Assembly: GCA_002482415.1 (NCBI GenBank)
Contig: DLFY01000002.1
Span: 2,633-9,372, forward strand
Length of the DNA: 6,740 nt
Reading direction: 5' to 3'
Origin: Phycisphaerales bacterium UBA7708
GTDB taxonomy: Bacteria; Planctomycetota; Phycisphaerae; Sedimentisphaerales; Anaerohalosphaeraceae
This document shows, in pieces, positions 6,030 through 6,740 of the stretch. The translations under genes were made by a program, and so were the position numbers. The stretch's first letter is position 1. Each line of letters begins with the position of its first letter. Below the pieces are notes generated by a model that worked only from the letters and a program-made list of their open reading frames with translations, ran no database searches and had not been told where the DNA came from.

Positions 6030-6740
6030 TCAGACGGTTTCTACTAAAAGTTCATCCTGATTTTCCGCAGCCCGTGAGCGCTGTTTGATGGTTCGAACCG
6101 GTGCAGGAATCGCCTGGGGATTGGCATTGGCGAAGGTAATGGCCTCCGTGGCATTTTCGGCATACATATCGGCGCCGATTTCTTCCCACAGGCCTTCCGC
6201 CCTGCCGAAAACGCCGCCGGACAGCATAATCCGCATGTCCGGAAACGCATTGACCGAACGAATCGTATCAATTAACTGACGTACGGAGGGAGCGTCTTTG
6301 CCGTCGATGCCGTAAATGACAAGCATGGAGGGCTTGAAGGAATGGATGAAGGTCATCACATCGTCGTTGCTGACGGTGCCGCCCAGAAAACGGGCGTCCC
6401 AGCCGTCGCTTTCGAATAAATCAGCAATCATCTGACCGCCTAATTCTGCTTTTTCATTGTTGGCTGAACAAACAACGACTTTCCTGGCTTTTCCGGATTT
6501 GCGGGGGAGTTTATTCTGTAACTGGTTGACAATCGTGCGGTTAATGCGGGACGCAAAAGCTTCCTGTGCCGAATCGATCTGGCCATGGCGATAGAGGCGG
6601 TCGATTTCGACCATAATCGGCCAGATAATATCGACGTAAACGCGATTGGCTGGAGTGCCGGTCTGCAAGACTTCCTCAATGATCGAGCGACATTCAATGC
6701 GGTTGCCATCCAGAAGTGAATTCAGATACCGTTCGAGAAC
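6030..6740 (-). CDS. B12-binding-fold protein lacking the cobalamin-ligand histidine; N-terminus outside the window
   Basis: 236 codons are visible, open to the window edge, with stop TGA at 6030-6032. Numbering is from the first visible codon. Residues 1-79 form a helical cap like the B12-binding-2 domain (PF02607): YLNSLLDGNR near the start, then YRHGQIDSAQEAFASRINRT at 50-69. Residues 85-205 form a Rossmann-like B12-binding domain (PF02310): KVVVCSANNEKAELGGQMIA, GWDARFLGG, FKPSMLVIYG, MRIMLSGGVFG and IGADMYAENATEAI. Relatives include CarH-type photoreceptors and corrinoid proteins. The E-x-H-x2-G cobalamin motif reads E96-K-A98-E-L-G101, and the cap W-x9-E-H motif reads Y50-x9-E60-A61, so both histidines and the Trp are changed. 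A regulatory or scaffold role without B12 is inferred. An in-frame TTG at 6668 is not a credible start because the cap domain continues upstream of it. An HTH domain may lie outside the window. Confidence 0.88.
   Translation of the reverse strand, partial: VLERYLNSLLDGNRIECRSIIEEVLQTGTPANRVYVDIIWPIMVEIDRLYRHGQIDSAQEAFASRINRTIVNQLQNKLPRKSGKARKVVVCSANNEKAELGGQMIADLFESDGWDARFLGGTVSNDDVMTFIHSFKPSMLVIYGIDGKDAPSVRQLIDTIRSVNAFPDMRIMLSGGVFGRAEGLWEEIGADMYAENATEAITFANANPQAIPAPVRTIKQRSRAAENQDELLVETV

Noticed and set aside
6030..6668. TTG at 6668 as the start of the B12-fold protein.
   Set aside because: The same frame stays open to the window edge and the upstream residues fit the first helices of the cap domain, so the true start lies outside.

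Overview
The window reads as ordinary chromosome from a Gram-negative-type bacterium, most probably a planctomycete of the Phycisphaerae/Sedimentisphaerales kind. That assignment is an inference. It rests on a membrane-anchored ECF-sigma-like protein with a long C-terminal extension, a secreted CBM9-like protein, a GH5 lipoprotein and a stand-alone fructose-type EIIA domain. No sequence search could be run. All six genes lie on the minus strand, and the first and last run off the window.

In transcription order (right to left), the first block is the 3' part of a B12-binding-fold protein (6740-6030), closed by a strong intrinsic terminator (5988-6011). Next comes a well-formed sigma-70-type promoter (5825-5853) driving a 152-residue PTS EIIA protein (5769-5311). 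That gene ends in a 3' UTR with a long-range inverted repeat and a second T-tailed terminator (5200-5232).

The second block is a tightly packed run of four genes. They are a sigma-factor-like membrane protein (5064-3571), a GH5 lipoprotein whose start lies inside the previous gene (3587-2418), a 251-base gap with a candidate promoter and inverted-repeat operator, a secreted CBM9-like protein (2166-874), and an AI-2E family permease whose ATG overlaps the preceding stop (881 to beyond base 1). The likely theme is extracytoplasmic carbohydrate sensing and handling. A membrane-tethered regulator would be made together with a lipid-anchored glycosidase, a secreted carbohydrate-binding protein and a membrane transporter.

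The two points most worth attention are the architecture of the regulator and the B12-fold protein. The regulator joins a degenerate sigma region 2, a region 4, one membrane helix, a HEAT-like segment and a Pro/Glu/Asn-rich tail in one chain. The B12-fold protein lacks the cobalamin-ligand histidine and the second B12-contact histidine. There are no RNA genes, insertion sequences, CRISPR arrays or other mobile elements that I can see.
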